Origin: Paludibacteraceae bacterium
GTDB lineage: Bacteria > Bacteroidota > Bacteroidia > Bacteroidales > Paludibacteraceae
NCBI GenBank assembly: GCA_017478225.1
Contig: JAFVDX010000010.1
Location: 78,674 to 142,673 of the forward strand
DNA: 64,000 nt
Direction: 5' to 3'
The notes beneath the pieces are model-generated. The model searched no databases and had not been told where the DNA came from. It saw only the letters and a list, made by a program, of their open reading frames with translations. Both the position numbers and the translations under genes were made by a program. This document shows positions 45,506 to 55,055 of this stretch, in pieces (the stretch's first letter is position 1; the number at the start of each line of letters is the position of its first letter).

Positions 45506-45967
45506 ATGAATATCGCATTAGTACTATTATTAGCAATTGCAGGCATTTGTCTGCTGCTGATTGAGATTTTTCTTCTTCCCGGCACTACACTGGCAGGAAT
45601 TATAGGCATACTCTCGCTTATAGGAGGAGTGGTGGTTGCGTACTTAAAAATCGGTGCCATGGCAGGTCATATTACCCTTGCCGCCACGATTGTGTTTTTA
45701 GCAATAGGAATATACTTATTTATTCGCAGCAAAGCATTAGACAAGATGTCGCTAAAGACGGATATTAACTCAAAAATCGATTTGCTTGAAGACACTGACA
45801 TAAAAATAGGAGATATAGTAACTACTGCAACCCGTTTGGCTCCAATGGGTAAAGTGCGAGTAGGGCAAAAGGAATTTGAGGCTAAAAGTATCAGTGGATT
45901 TCTTGATGCCGGAACAGATGTTAAGATAATATCTATCGAAGGTAATATACTGACAGTAAGCAAATAA
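45506..45967 (+). CDS. NfeD-like membrane protein
   Basis: The 153-aa protein has two or three N-terminal membrane helices (residues 3-75, with LLLIEIFLLPGTTLAGIIG) and a C-terminal OB-fold domain (residues 95-153; GDIVTTATRLAPMGKVRVGQ, EGNILTVSK). This is the short NfeD form without the protease domain. NfeD proteins pair with flotillin-like SPFH proteins and influence membrane microdomains; here floA follows after 18 bases. The pairing strongly supports the family call. Confidence 0.88.
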   Translation: MNIALVLLLAIAGICLLLIEIFLLPGTTLAGIIGILSLIGGVVVAYLKIGAMAGHITLAATIVFLAIGIYLFIRSKALDKMSLKTDINSKIDLLEDTDIKIGDIVTTATRLAPMGKVRVGQKEFEAKSISGFLDAGTDVKIISIEGNILTVSK

Positions 45968-45985
45968 CTCTAAATATAAGTAATT

Positions 45986-46969
45986 ATGGGAATTTTTGAA
46001 ATTGTATTGATAGTACTGCTATTTATTGCGGCTATCCTTTTCTTCTACTATGTGCCTTTCCTGCTTTGGATATCGTCCATAGTATCAGGTGTACATGTAT
46101 CTTTAGTACAGTTGTTCTTAATGCGTATCCGTAAGGTGCCACCACACAAAATCGTTGACTGCTTGATAGAAGCACACAAGGCAGGTATTGACGATGTGAA
46201 GCGTGATGGTCTGGAGGCTCACTACTTGGCCGGTGGTAATATAGTTAATGTAACACACGCCCTTGTGAGTGCCAATAAGGCTAATATCCCTTTGACCTTC
46301 CAAATGGCAACTGCCATTGACCTTGCAGGACGCGATGTGTTCGATGCTGTACAGATGTCCGTTAACCCCAAAGTAATAGAAACACCTAATGTTACAGCCG
46401 TTGCCAAAGATGGTATTCAGTTGATAGTAAAAGCCAGAGTAACCGTTCGCACAAATATCCGTCAGTTGGTAGGTGGTGCAGGCGAAGAAACTGTTTTGGC
46501 TCGTGTCGGCGAGGGTATCGTATCTTCAATAGGTTCAAGCGAAAGCCACAAACAAGTGCTGGAAAATCCAGACAGCATAAGCAAGGTAGTTCTTCAGAAA
46601 GGTTTGGACGCCGGCACTGCTTTTGAGATTTTGTCAATAGACATCGCCGATATTGATGTAGGTAAAAATATCGGTGCACAACTGCAAATGGATCAAGCCG
46701 AAGCAGATAAGAATATAGCACAAGCCAAGGCAGAGGAACGCAGAGCAATGGCGGTTGCTTTAGAACAAGAAATGAAAGCAAAAGCCCAAGAGGCACGCGC
46801 ACATGTAGTAGAGGCCGAAGCCGAGGTTCCCAAAGCCATGGCAGAAGCATTCAGAAGCGGCAACTTAGGTATTATGGACTATTATAGAATGAAAAATATA
46901 GAGGCTGATACCGAGATGCGCTCGGCTATAGCCAAACCAAATACCACAAACAACACAAAGAAGAAATAA
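45986..46969 (+). CDS. floA: Flotillin-like protein FloA
   Basis: The 327-aa protein has an N-terminal membrane hairpin (residues 4-48), an SPFH domain ([40 protein letters not shown]) and an Ala/Glu-rich coiled coil (residues 230-290, repeats of EA and KAE). It ends with [20 protein letters not shown]. These are features of the FloA/YqfA family, which organises membrane microdomains and fluidity in other bacteria. It is co-transcribed with nfeD upstream. Its length is normal. Confidence 0.95.
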   Translation: MGIFEIVLIVLLFIAAILFFYYVPFLLWISSIVSGVHVSLVQLFLMRIRKVPPHKIVDCLIEAHKAGIDDVKRDGLEAHYLAGGNIVNVTHALVSANKANIPLTFQMATAIDLAGRDVFDAVQMSVNPKVIETPNVTAVAKDGIQLIVKARVTVRTNIRQLVGGAGEETVLARVGEGIVSSIGSSESHKQVLENPDSISKVVLQKGLDAGTAFEILSIDIADIDVGKNIGAQLQMDQAEADKNIAQAKAEERRAMAVALEQEMKAKAQEARAHVVEAEAEVPKAMAEAFRSGNLGIMDYYRMKNIEADTEMRSAIAKPNTTNNTKKK

Positions 46970-46974
46970 AAATT

Positions 46975-47784
46975 ATGAGACTGATTATCGAGCCTAACTA
47001 TGACGCTTTGTCGGCTTGGGCAGCCAACTATGTAGCAAAGCGTATCAACGACTTTCAACCTAAAGAGAGCAAACCATTCGTATTGGGTCTTCCTACCGGT
47101 TCTTCACCATTAGGAATGTACAAGAAACTTATTGAACTCAACAAAGAAGGTAAAGTAAGTTTTCGTAATGTTGTAACTTTCAACATGGACGAGTATGTGG
47201 GTTTGCCCGTTGAACACCCTGAGAGTTATCATTCGTTTATGTGGAATAATTTCTTCAATCATATTGACATAAAGAAAGATAACGTCAATATATTGAATGG
47301 CAATGCCAATGACTTGGAGGCAGAATGTGCTCGCTATGAAGAAAAGATTCGTTACTACGGCGGTATCGACCTGTTTTTGGGCGGCATAGGACCTGATGGT
47401 CACATAGCCTTCAATGAACCCGGCTCATCACTCTCTTCTCGTACAAGAAAAAAAGCACTTACCACAGACACCATTATCGCCAACTCTCGTTTCTTTGACA
47501 GCGATGTGAATAAAGTACCTAAGACTGCACTGACGGTAGGTGTGGGAACAGTAATGGATGCCAAAGAAGTACTTATTATGGTTAATGGTCACAATAAAGC
47601 ACGCGCTTTGCAACATGCAGTTGAAGAACCTATCAACCACATGTGGACCATATCTGCACTACAAATGCACCAACGAGGCATTATTGTATGCGACGAGGCT
47701 GCATGCGACGAGTTGAAAGTAGGCACATATAAGTATTTCCTCGATATAGAGAAAGAGAATCTTAACCCAGATACACTGCTCTGA
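46975..47784 (+). CDS. nagB: Glucosamine-6-phosphate deaminase
   Basis: The 269-aa protein starts [20 protein letters not shown]. It has the sugar-phosphate-binding [39 protein letters not shown] with the catalytic Asp, and the [20 protein letters not shown] loop with the active-site His. It interconverts glucosamine-6-phosphate and fructose-6-phosphate plus ammonia, linking amino-sugar breakdown to glycolysis. It starts 5 bases after floA, and its stop overlaps the next start (TGATG). Confidence 0.97.
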   Translation: MRLIIEPNYDALSAWAANYVAKRINDFQPKESKPFVLGLPTGSSPLGMYKKLIELNKEGKVSFRNVVTFNMDEYVGLPVEHPESYHSFMWNNFFNHIDIKKDNVNILNGNANDLEAECARYEEKIRYYGGIDLFLGGIGPDGHIAFNEPGSSLSSRTRKKALTTDTIIANSRFFDSDVNKVPKTALTVGVGTVMDAKEVLIMVNGHNKARALQHAVEEPINHMWTISALQMHQRGIIVCDEAACDELKVGTYKYFLDIEKENLNPDTLL

Positions 47785-48572
47785 TGTCTAGTGTTGCAAA
47801 ATGGATATTAGGCGGTTTAGGGTTTGTACTCGGCGGACCAATCGGCGCACTTGTAGGTGTGCTGATTGGTTCACTTATTCCGGAAGGCGTAATAAAAAAG
47901 CAAGATTTTACCGACAACGACTCTAACACGACTAACGAATTTGAATCCGAATTCTCTTCGCGCCGCCGTCCGTACCACAAAACCACGACAGGAGATATCC
48001 ATATCTCACTCTTAGTGCTTATTGCTGCCGTAATGAAGGCAGATGGGCACCTCAAACGCTCGGAACTGGAACTCGTAAAACGATTCCTTCTTAACAACTA
48101 TGGCGAGCAAGACGCGAAACAACTACTCCAAGTACTCAAACAATTGCTTGAAAAAGATATCGATGTAGAGGCTGTGGCTGACCAAATAAGAGTAAATGTG
48201 AATTATTCTACAAGACTTGAAATTATCCATTTCCTTCTTGACCTTGCAAATGCTGATGGCGAATTTCTTGAGCAAGAAAGCAATGTAATAGAAACTATTT
48301 ACTTGCACTTAGGCATTAGCCAAGCAGACTATCTATCGATACTTGCACCATACAAGAAACAAAAAAATCCTAATTGGGTCTATCAAACATTGGAAATAAC
48401 CCCCGACGCGACCAACGAAGAAGTCAAGAAGGCTTATCGCCGCATGGCAATGAAATATCATCCTGACAAAGTCACTTCGGCAGGTGAAGATATAAAACAA
48501 AAAGCAACAGAAAAATTCCGCTCTGTACAAGAGGCATACGAAACTATTTGTAAAGCACGAGGAATCAAATAG
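47784..48572 (+). CDS. DjlA-like protein with TerB and J domains
   Basis: The 262-aa protein has a glycine-rich hydrophobic N-terminus (residues 5-35, GGLGFVLGGPIGALVGVLIG). A TerB-like helical domain follows (residues 73-190; VLIAAVMKADGHLKRSELEL and LDLANADGEFLEQESNVIE, two acidic metal-site-like motifs). The C-terminal J domain (residues 195-262) has the HPD tripeptide in AMKYHPDKV. The order resembles DjlA, a membrane-linked DnaK co-chaperone. It is the last gene of its run, with translational coupling to nagB and a terminator after it. Confidence 0.9.
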   Translation: MSSVAKWILGGLGFVLGGPIGALVGVLIGSLIPEGVIKKQDFTDNDSNTTNEFESEFSSRRRPYHKTTTGDIHISLLVLIAAVMKADGHLKRSELELVKRFLLNNYGEQDAKQLLQVLKQLLEKDIDVEAVADQIRVNVNYSTRLEIIHFLLDLANADGEFLEQESNVIETIYLHLGISQADYLSILAPYKKQKNPNWVYQTLEITPDATNEEVKKAYRRMAMKYHPDKVTSAGEDIKQKATEKFRSVQEAYETICKARGIK

Positions 48573-48611
48573 ATTTTAACCAATCAGGTACACTTTCTTA
48601 CAAATTGTTAT

Positions 48612-48648
48612 AAAAAATGACTTTTGCCTATGCAAAAAGTCATTTTTT
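48612..48648 (+). terminator. Terminator after the J-domain gene
   Basis: A stem of AAAAAATGACTTTT-GC with GCAAAAAGTCATTTTTT, one bulged base and a short CTAT loop, followed by TATTATA. It separates the core run from the right secreted-protein operon. Confidence 0.8.
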
Positions 48649-48660
48649 TATTATATAAAA

Positions 48661-48691
48661 TTGCGTATTTACATAATAAATAGTAATTTTG
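48661..48691 (+). promoter_or_regulatory. Promoter of the right secreted-protein operon
   Basis: TTGC (48661-48664), a 19-base spacer and TAATTTTG (48684-48691) match the consensus. Transcription would begin near 48698. A reading-frame start at the TTG of 48689 would lie inside the promoter, so translation must begin further on. Confidence 0.72.
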
Positions 48692-48745
48692 CAGCGTTTT
48701 ATAGTAAATTGTGTTGGTTTGCGCCAAAACAAAAGGTTAGTTGTT

Positions 48746-51700
48746 TTGATATCTGATTTTAAGAAAATATTGTGTCTCTTTACTTGGAGTCTACTACCAC
48801 TTGTACTATCTGCCCAAGTGCAAATGACAGATTTACCTTATCTTTGTGATTTTGAAGACGATACGGAAAATGCTTTATGGACATTAAACCCCGGTGCTTC
48901 TTCTGCCAACTTAAAAAACTTATGGGTTGTATCAGATCACGAAGCATATACAGGTCAACGCTCAATGTATATATCAGATGATGGCGGCAAGACAAATCAT
49001 TACACACCCAAAGCCAATATAGTCATAGCCTACAGAAGCATGATGTTCGAGGAAGGTAGTTACGACTTTTCCTTTGATTGGAAGGGAACGGGTAATGGCG
49101 AAAATGGCTATCTTAAAGTGTTGCTTACCACACGCTCAGCAGCATATATATCTTCACAAGGCAATTCTTCTGAACCATCTTATTTCTCTTCTGCATTGAA
49201 TTGTATCGACCAAAACAACCCCGATACTAAACTCTATGGAGCCACTCGATGGCAACATTTTCAAGGGTCGTTCCAGATATACCCTTCTATGGCTAATAGA
49301 GATGTTAAACTCATGTTTGTATGGGTAAACACCAACATAGATATTGACACCACCTCTATCATGGTTGACAATCTGCAACTTGCCAAATCAGCACCTTCAT
49401 ACCCTAACAACCTATATGTTGATTGCGATGAAAGGGAAGCAAATGTGTATTGGTCAGGCAGTGCAGATTCATACGAAATCCTCTACCGAAGCAAAGACTC
49501 AGATGAATGGCACTCTGTAGCGTGCAACGAAGCACACTTGCAGGCAAACAACATACCGTATGGCGCATACGAATTGTGGATATGCAGCATCAATGGACAA
49601 GACAAATCAATTTATAGTGTCTTCCCTACTGTTTTTATCTATCCTACCCAATGTTTCGATGTACTCAATATGTACAACGCCTCATTCGAGACCTATACCT
49701 ACCGCAACAACTTGCCCTCAAATGTAGTGAGAAATAGCGGCTCGTATCACTATGCAACGGAAAAGATAGACGATGGCTATCAATCAATCTTAAGCCGACA
49801 AACCACACATTTCTTACAAGACGAATACGATGAGCGTACTTTGGGTGGACTTAAAACCGTTCCCGAGGGCGAATTCGGGTCAATAAGATTGGGCAATTGG
49901 GAAAAATGGGCAGAATGGGAAAGTATCAGTTTTAAGTATGAAGTAAGTTCTGCCCGCAAATCTGTATTGCTTCTTAAATATGCCATAGTGGTGGACGATG
50001 TATCACACCCGATAAAAGACCAAGCCTACTTCTCCATTAGCATTAAAGACGAACAGGGGCAAGAGGTAAATACAGGCTGCACCGACATCAATTTCCATAC
50101 TCCTACCAATGAAGAATTACGCGACCCTGCCGTACAAAAACTATGGCATAAAAATTCATGGAACGGCTCTCTTGTTCGTTGGCAAGACTGGTTTATGATT
50201 GGATTAGACTTGTCTGATTACCAAGGACAAACCCTTACTGTTAAATTAGAGACACACGACTGCACACAAAGCGGACATTTCTGCTATGCTTATTTTACAC
50301 TCAGATGCTCATCAGCTGAACTTGAAGGCATACCATGGGGCGAAAATAGTTATACTACACAATTTATAGCACCTGAAGGGTTTGAATACGAATGGGTTAA
50401 TAGAAATGACACCAATACCGTCATATCTACAGAAAGAGAATTTAATGTGAATCAAAATGACACCATGTCATATTATGTTGATTGTACATATCTTAACCAA
50501 TCTGATCACAACAATGTTCAAGAATGTACTTTCCGCTTAGAAGCAACTGCCCGTCCACACACACCACATGCTGAAATCGGCTTCGATTGGTTGCCTGAAA
50601 ACTGTGAAAATAAATATCAAATATACAACAAAAGCCATATTGATTTGAAAAATCAAATAACAGGCGATATAGAACACCGCTACGATTGGACTTTGACCGA
50701 CTACTATTGGAGACAAAATGGCGACTCGCTTACCACACTGCCAATGTACAAACACGATAAAGACACCTTCCCCATAACCACTACAACTAATAACGGCGAC
50801 ACGCTTAACTATTCTCTTTGGACAGGTATTTGGGCAAACGACACCTTGTGGGAAGATAAAACAGACACAATGTTTATTGTTCCCAAGATTGGTCCTATAG
50901 AGAAACTAACTGAGCAAACGGTATGCTATAATGGTAGTGTAGAATTTCCTACTAATTCCGGCAAGATACGAACCTCAACAGGATTATATTACGATTCATT
51001 GAAGTCTGTTATTACAGGCTGCGACTCAACCAATATTCTCTCACTTGTCGTTCTTGACAGCATAGGAACAACTATTGAAGATACCATCTGTTACAACGGC
51101 TCTTATATCTTTGGAGGCGATACACTTACACAAACTAAATCTTATATAAAAGTATTTAGCAGCGCTCTCACAGGATGCGACAGCGTGGTAACACTCAAAT
51201 TATTCAATGCACCTCAACCACGCATAATGTCCTCACAAGAAGAGTTTTGTCCCGAAGAAGGTTGGATAAGATTTGATGCTGACAACTTACTATACGCAGA
51301 TTTTGTAGAACTGATTATGCAAGACACCACATACAACTTCAGCGGAAGAAACAATACTCAACAACTGACATTTTCGTCTGAAAACATGATATCAGGAAAT
51401 TATAAGGTTACAGTGGTTATACATAATCCATGGTGCGATATTGATACTGACACCTTGAACTTTACACTGAATTTACCATCATCTATAGTAGAAGCCAAAT
51501 GGGATAATGTACTCGCTATTCTTAATGAGAAATACAACGGAGACTACCTATTCCGCTCATATCAGTGGTATGAAAACGGAATACCAATACAAGGTGCAAC
51601 AGGCTCTTGGTATCATACACAAGAGGCTATGAACGAGACAAGTGAGTATTCTGTCGAAGTGGTACTTATTGACGGCACTGAACTTAAGATTTGTCCTTTC

Positions 51701-51823
51701 TTGTATGGCAACAAAACTAATAATGAACCTGAAAGGAAAGTCAGAAAGATATTAAAAGACGGTCATGTTTATATAATAAACGACGAGAATATATATAACA
51801 TTTTTGGTATAAAAGTAAACTAA
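48746..51823 (+). CDS. Large secreted protein (about 1025 aa), paralogue of the 13222-16374 gene
   Basis: I place the start at TTG 48746 (reading MISDFKKILCLFTWSLLPLV, a good signal peptide ending LSAQ), because the frame has no ATG before the mature region and the longer TTG start lies in the promoter. After MTDLPYLCDFE comes a jelly-roll/MAM-like domain, then a fibronectin-like segment and a second beta-rich domain (RWQDWFMIGLDL). Two Cys modules end TGCDSTN and TGCDSVV. The block KWDNVLAILNEKYNG is identical to the left paralogue. The tail VRKILKDGHVYIINDENIYN, then IFGIKVN, is the same short type. Extracellular location is inferred; no enzyme motif is seen. Confidence 0.85.
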   Translation: MISDFKKILCLFTWSLLPLVLSAQVQMTDLPYLCDFEDDTENALWTLNPGASSANLKNLWVVSDHEAYTGQRSMYISDDGGKTNHYTPKANIVIAYRSMMFEEGSYDFSFDWKGTGNGENGYLKVLLTTRSAAYISSQGNSSEPSYFSSALNCIDQNNPDTKLYGATRWQHFQGSFQIYPSMANRDVKLMFVWVNTNIDIDTTSIMVDNLQLAKSAPSYPNNLYVDCDEREANVYWSGSADSYEILYRSKDSDEWHSVACNEAHLQANNIPYGAYELWICSINGQDKSIYSVFPTVFIYPTQCFDVLNMYNASFETYTYRNNLPSNVVRNSGSYHYATEKIDDGYQSILSRQTTHFLQDEYDERTLGGLKTVPEGEFGSIRLGNWEKWAEWESISFKYEVSSARKSVLLLKYAIVVDDVSHPIKDQAYFSISIKDEQGQEVNTGCTDINFHTPTNEELRDPAVQKLWHKNSWNGSLVRWQDWFMIGLDLSDYQGQTLTVKLETHDCTQSGHFCYAYFTLRCSSAELEGIPWGENSYTTQFIAPEGFEYEWVNRNDTNTVISTEREFNVNQNDTMSYYVDCTYLNQSDHNNVQECTFRLEATARPHTPHAEIGFDWLPENCENKYQIYNKSHIDLKNQITGDIEHRYDWTLTDYYWRQNGDSLTTLPMYKHDKDTFPITTTTNNGDTLNYSLWTGIWANDTLWEDKTDTMFIVPKIGPIEKLTEQTVCYNGSVEFPTNSGKIRTSTGLYYDSLKSVITGCDSTNILSLVVLDSIGTTIEDTICYNGSYIFGGDTLTQTKSYIKVFSSALTGCDSVVTLKLFNAPQPRIMSSQEEFCPEEGWIRFDADNLLYADFVELIMQDTTYNFSGRNNTQQLTFSSENMISGNYKVTVVIHNPWCDIDTDTLNFTLNLPSSIVEAKWDNVLAILNEKYNGDYLFRSYQWYENGIPIQGATGSWYHTQEAMNETSEYSVEVVLIDGTELKICPFLYGNKTNNEPERKVRKILKDGHVYIINDENIYNIFGIKVN

Positions 51824-51824
51824 A

Positions 51825-54800
51825 ATGGAAATCAAAAAATTAAATATATTATTTTGTTTCACTCTACTTTTGTGTAGCATCTATGCTCAAACCACCACAT
51901 ATAGTTGCGACTTTGAAGACGCTACTCAAAATCAGCAATGGGTGCTTAATACTCCACGCTCACAAAATTACGACTGGCCTAACCTATGGTATATAGGCAA
52001 CGCAGGGGCAATGACAGGCGAAAACGGATTGTATGTAAGTGCAGATGGTGGAAAAACAATTTGCTATAACACTAATTCAGATATTATTGACAATATCATG
52101 ATAGCCTACACAGACTTACATCTGACACAAGGCACATACGATTTCTCGTTCAATTGGAAAGCAGGTGGCGGAAGCACGGCATATATGATGGTTGCCTGGG
52201 TGCCTGAGTCGCAATACTCAGAAATGAAATGTGGTATAAACAACGAATGGGCTGACAGACTTTGGATTTCAAAAAACCTTCTTGAACTCAATGATGGCGA
52301 AACCAATGCAAAGCAATTCTCTGAAAGTTTAGAATGGAAACTATCAGCAGGCAAGATTGTTTCCGACGGAGAAAAACACCGACTACTTTTTATTTGGGTG
52401 AGTTCAGGTAGTAATCCTATTGCCCCGCTGTCTGTTGCAGTTGACAACATTATGATTTCTCGCAACAACTGTGGAAAGCCTACAAATATGAAAGTTCAAA
52501 CAAACGGCAATACCGCACATCTATCATGGAATACTACAGCAGAAAGCGTAAACATAAAATACAAAAAGACAGGAGATAATAAGTTTATTGAACATAACAA
52601 CATAACTACCACCAACTTAGATATCACACTACAAGAAGGAGTGTATTTTTGCTACATCCAAGTAGTATGTGAGGGTGAAAAAAGTGTATGGTATGAGTTT
52701 CCTGTAATTCTTATTCATAATTCCTCTTGCTTTGATTTTCTTGATTTAACAGATGACAATTGTTATTTCAACAACTCTTCATCTGCAGGACTTGCCACAG
52801 TATTTGAAAAAGGCAAACAAGATCAGGGTTACAAATCAATACTTAGCAAACATACCATTCACTACATTAAAGAAGAAGACTCTTATACTCTTGGTAGTAC
52901 AGATGCTAACGGCAATGCCGTTGCTGCACTCAAGACCATACCGGAAGGTGAAATTGCTTCCGTGAGATTAGGGTGGCGAGGCACTTCCGGACAAGCAGCA
53001 AGAATAGTGTATGAATATGAGGTTGATAGCAAAAATGCCTCTCTGCTACTTTTGCAATATGCAGTGGTTATGCAAATGGCTAATCATAATGAAACCGAAC
53101 AACCTAAATTCACCCTCGATATCAAAGACGCTCAATCAGGCAAAGTACTTGAGACTTGCACCTCTGTTGACTTCTCCCCAAAGAAAAACAGCACAATGGA
53201 AGGGTGGTATTATAGTGGTCCTGTGACTGACGCTTCTACATGGACATGGAAAGACTGGACCACTGTCGGACTCAACCTCAATAAATATGATGGTAAGAAA
53301 GTACGCATTGAATTATCTTCATACGGTTGCACCCCTACGGGACATGGCTGTTATGCTTATTTCACTGTCAAATGCACCTCAGGGCATATCGAAGGCATAC
53401 AATGTGGCGACACACCCACTAATGAATTTGTAGCACCCGAAGGATTCCACTATAAGTGGTATAAACAATTTGACCCTACTAATACTCAACTCAACAAAGA
53501 TGGTATGGGCAACACGCTTACACAAGACAGCCGAATATTCAAAGTAAATTACAAAGACACTACAACATACAGAGTGGATGTACATTATATTACCGACGAA
53601 GGTTGCTATTTCTCATTACTGGCCAATGCAATGCCACGATACCCCATCCCCGTAACCAAACCGGAAATAACTTATTCTGACTGTAAGGCACATATCAAGT
53701 TTCATAACATTAGCCATATCCGCACCAAAGACCTAAACACAGGAGTTATTTACGAAACAACCAATTCACCTGACTATATATTGTGGGACTTTGGCAACAC
53801 CTATTCTGCAACCGACCAATGGGAACCCGAATTTGATATACTGCCGGGAAACTATATATTCCATCTCACTGCAACCGTAGGTTTATGCGACAGCACACAA
53901 ACTATCGAATGTAATATTCCTCTGTTGCAAGACACAACTGTTACTGAAGATGTCGTGAGATGTATAGGGGAAGTCTATAATTGGAAAGACAAAATGATTG
54001 TCAATGACACCACTCTCACTATCAATGATAAACGCACAACAGGTTGTGACAGTACTCATATCATCAACCTGCATTTTGTAGATAAGATACAAGCCGTTAT
54101 TGACACTATCATTTTAGAAGGCGATAGCGTTATCTTTGGAGGAAAAGTATATAAAGAATCGGGCACTTATAATGACAACTACATTTCCTCCGCCGGATGT
54201 GATAGTACAATCATACTCAACCTAACCGTCAATCCTCGCTTAAAAGTAAGAGTGGAGAGCGAGAGCCCTTGTGCTGACCAAACGCAAATGCAATTGGCTG
54301 TTACAAGACAAAAAGGTAAGATAAATAGTTGTAGCATTCATTTCGACGACGACGCCCTTGCAGCAGGATTTACAGACACTATTTACTCTGACTTTGATGA
54401 TAATCAAGACACCTATTTCCTTAATGTAAACAACAACCATTTTATCCCCGGATGGTACACCGCCCATCTTATGTTTGACAGCAAAGAAAATGGCACCGAT
54501 TCTGTTCAATTAGAATTTATGGTTCGCTATCCCTCATCCATATTGGCACAACGATGGAACAATGTGTTGGGTATAAAAAACAGCAACTATAACGGGGGGT
54601 ATGAATTTGTTAGTTATCAATGGTATAAAGCAGAGGAAATAATAGCCGATAGAGGCAATGAGCCTTATTATTATAGCCCTGAAGAATTTATAGCAGGCGA
54701 ACAATATTCAGTAGAACTCGTGCGTCAAGGAGAACAACGAGCCGTTATGTCCTGCCCTATCACAATACAACATATCGCACCTGACCAAATTACCGTTACC

Positions 54801-55010
54801 CCTACCCTAACTCCAAAAGGAAGTAATATCCATATTCGCTCACCATATAAATTACAAGCAAATCTTATAACTGCACAAGGCAATCAGGTGATGCAATGGA
54901 TATTAACCGAAGAGTATTCAACTATCAGAATGCCTAATATGGCAGGACTGTATTTCTTATACTTATGCTCAGAAAAAGAAACTAAGACCATAAAAATTCA
55001 ATTAAAGTAA
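51825..55010 (+). CDS. Large secreted protein, 1061 aa, paralogue of the 10027-13212 gene
   Basis: The gene begins one base after the preceding stop codon. It has a signal peptide (MEIKKLNILFCFTLLLCSIY) and then YSCDFEDATQNQQWVLNTPR, matching the left paralogue motif for motif: GKIVSDGEKHRLLFIW, VDNIMISRNNCGKPTNMKV, TWKDWTTVGLNLNKYDGKKV and GDTPTNEFVAPEGF. Two Cys modules end TGCDST and AGCDST. The last 60 residues (ANLITAQGNQVMQWI ... GLYFLYLCSEKETKTIKIQL) resemble a type-A T9SS sorting domain. The length of 1061 residues equals that of its paralogue. Function unknown; secretion is inferred. Confidence 0.88.
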   Translation: MEIKKLNILFCFTLLLCSIYAQTTTYSCDFEDATQNQQWVLNTPRSQNYDWPNLWYIGNAGAMTGENGLYVSADGGKTICYNTNSDIIDNIMIAYTDLHLTQGTYDFSFNWKAGGGSTAYMMVAWVPESQYSEMKCGINNEWADRLWISKNLLELNDGETNAKQFSESLEWKLSAGKIVSDGEKHRLLFIWVSSGSNPIAPLSVAVDNIMISRNNCGKPTNMKVQTNGNTAHLSWNTTAESVNIKYKKTGDNKFIEHNNITTTNLDITLQEGVYFCYIQVVCEGEKSVWYEFPVILIHNSSCFDFLDLTDDNCYFNNSSSAGLATVFEKGKQDQGYKSILSKHTIHYIKEEDSYTLGSTDANGNAVAALKTIPEGEIASVRLGWRGTSGQAARIVYEYEVDSKNASLLLLQYAVVMQMANHNETEQPKFTLDIKDAQSGKVLETCTSVDFSPKKNSTMEGWYYSGPVTDASTWTWKDWTTVGLNLNKYDGKKVRIELSSYGCTPTGHGCYAYFTVKCTSGHIEGIQCGDTPTNEFVAPEGFHYKWYKQFDPTNTQLNKDGMGNTLTQDSRIFKVNYKDTTTYRVDVHYITDEGCYFSLLANAMPRYPIPVTKPEITYSDCKAHIKFHNISHIRTKDLNTGVIYETTNSPDYILWDFGNTYSATDQWEPEFDILPGNYIFHLTATVGLCDSTQTIECNIPLLQDTTVTEDVVRCIGEVYNWKDKMIVNDTTLTINDKRTTGCDSTHIINLHFVDKIQAVIDTIILEGDSVIFGGKVYKESGTYNDNYISSAGCDSTIILNLTVNPRLKVRVESESPCADQTQMQLAVTRQKGKINSCSIHFDDDALAAGFTDTIYSDFDDNQDTYFLNVNNNHFIPGWYTAHLMFDSKENGTDSVQLEFMVRYPSSILAQRWNNVLGIKNSNYNGGYEFVSYQWYKAEEIIADRGNEPYYYSPEEFIAGEQYSVELVRQGEQRAVMSCPITIQHIAPDQITVTPTLTPKGSNIHIRSPYKLQANLITAQGNQVMQWILTEEYSTIRMPNMAGLYFLYLCSEKETKTIKIQLK

Positions 55011-55055
55011 TTGACTTAAAATAATTAACTTAATGTATAACTAAATTTTAAGCGT

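Noticed and set aside
48689..48745. Longer TTG start for the first right-arm gene
   Set aside because: The TTG at 48689 overlaps the -7 promoter element, and the extra residues spoil an otherwise good signal peptide.
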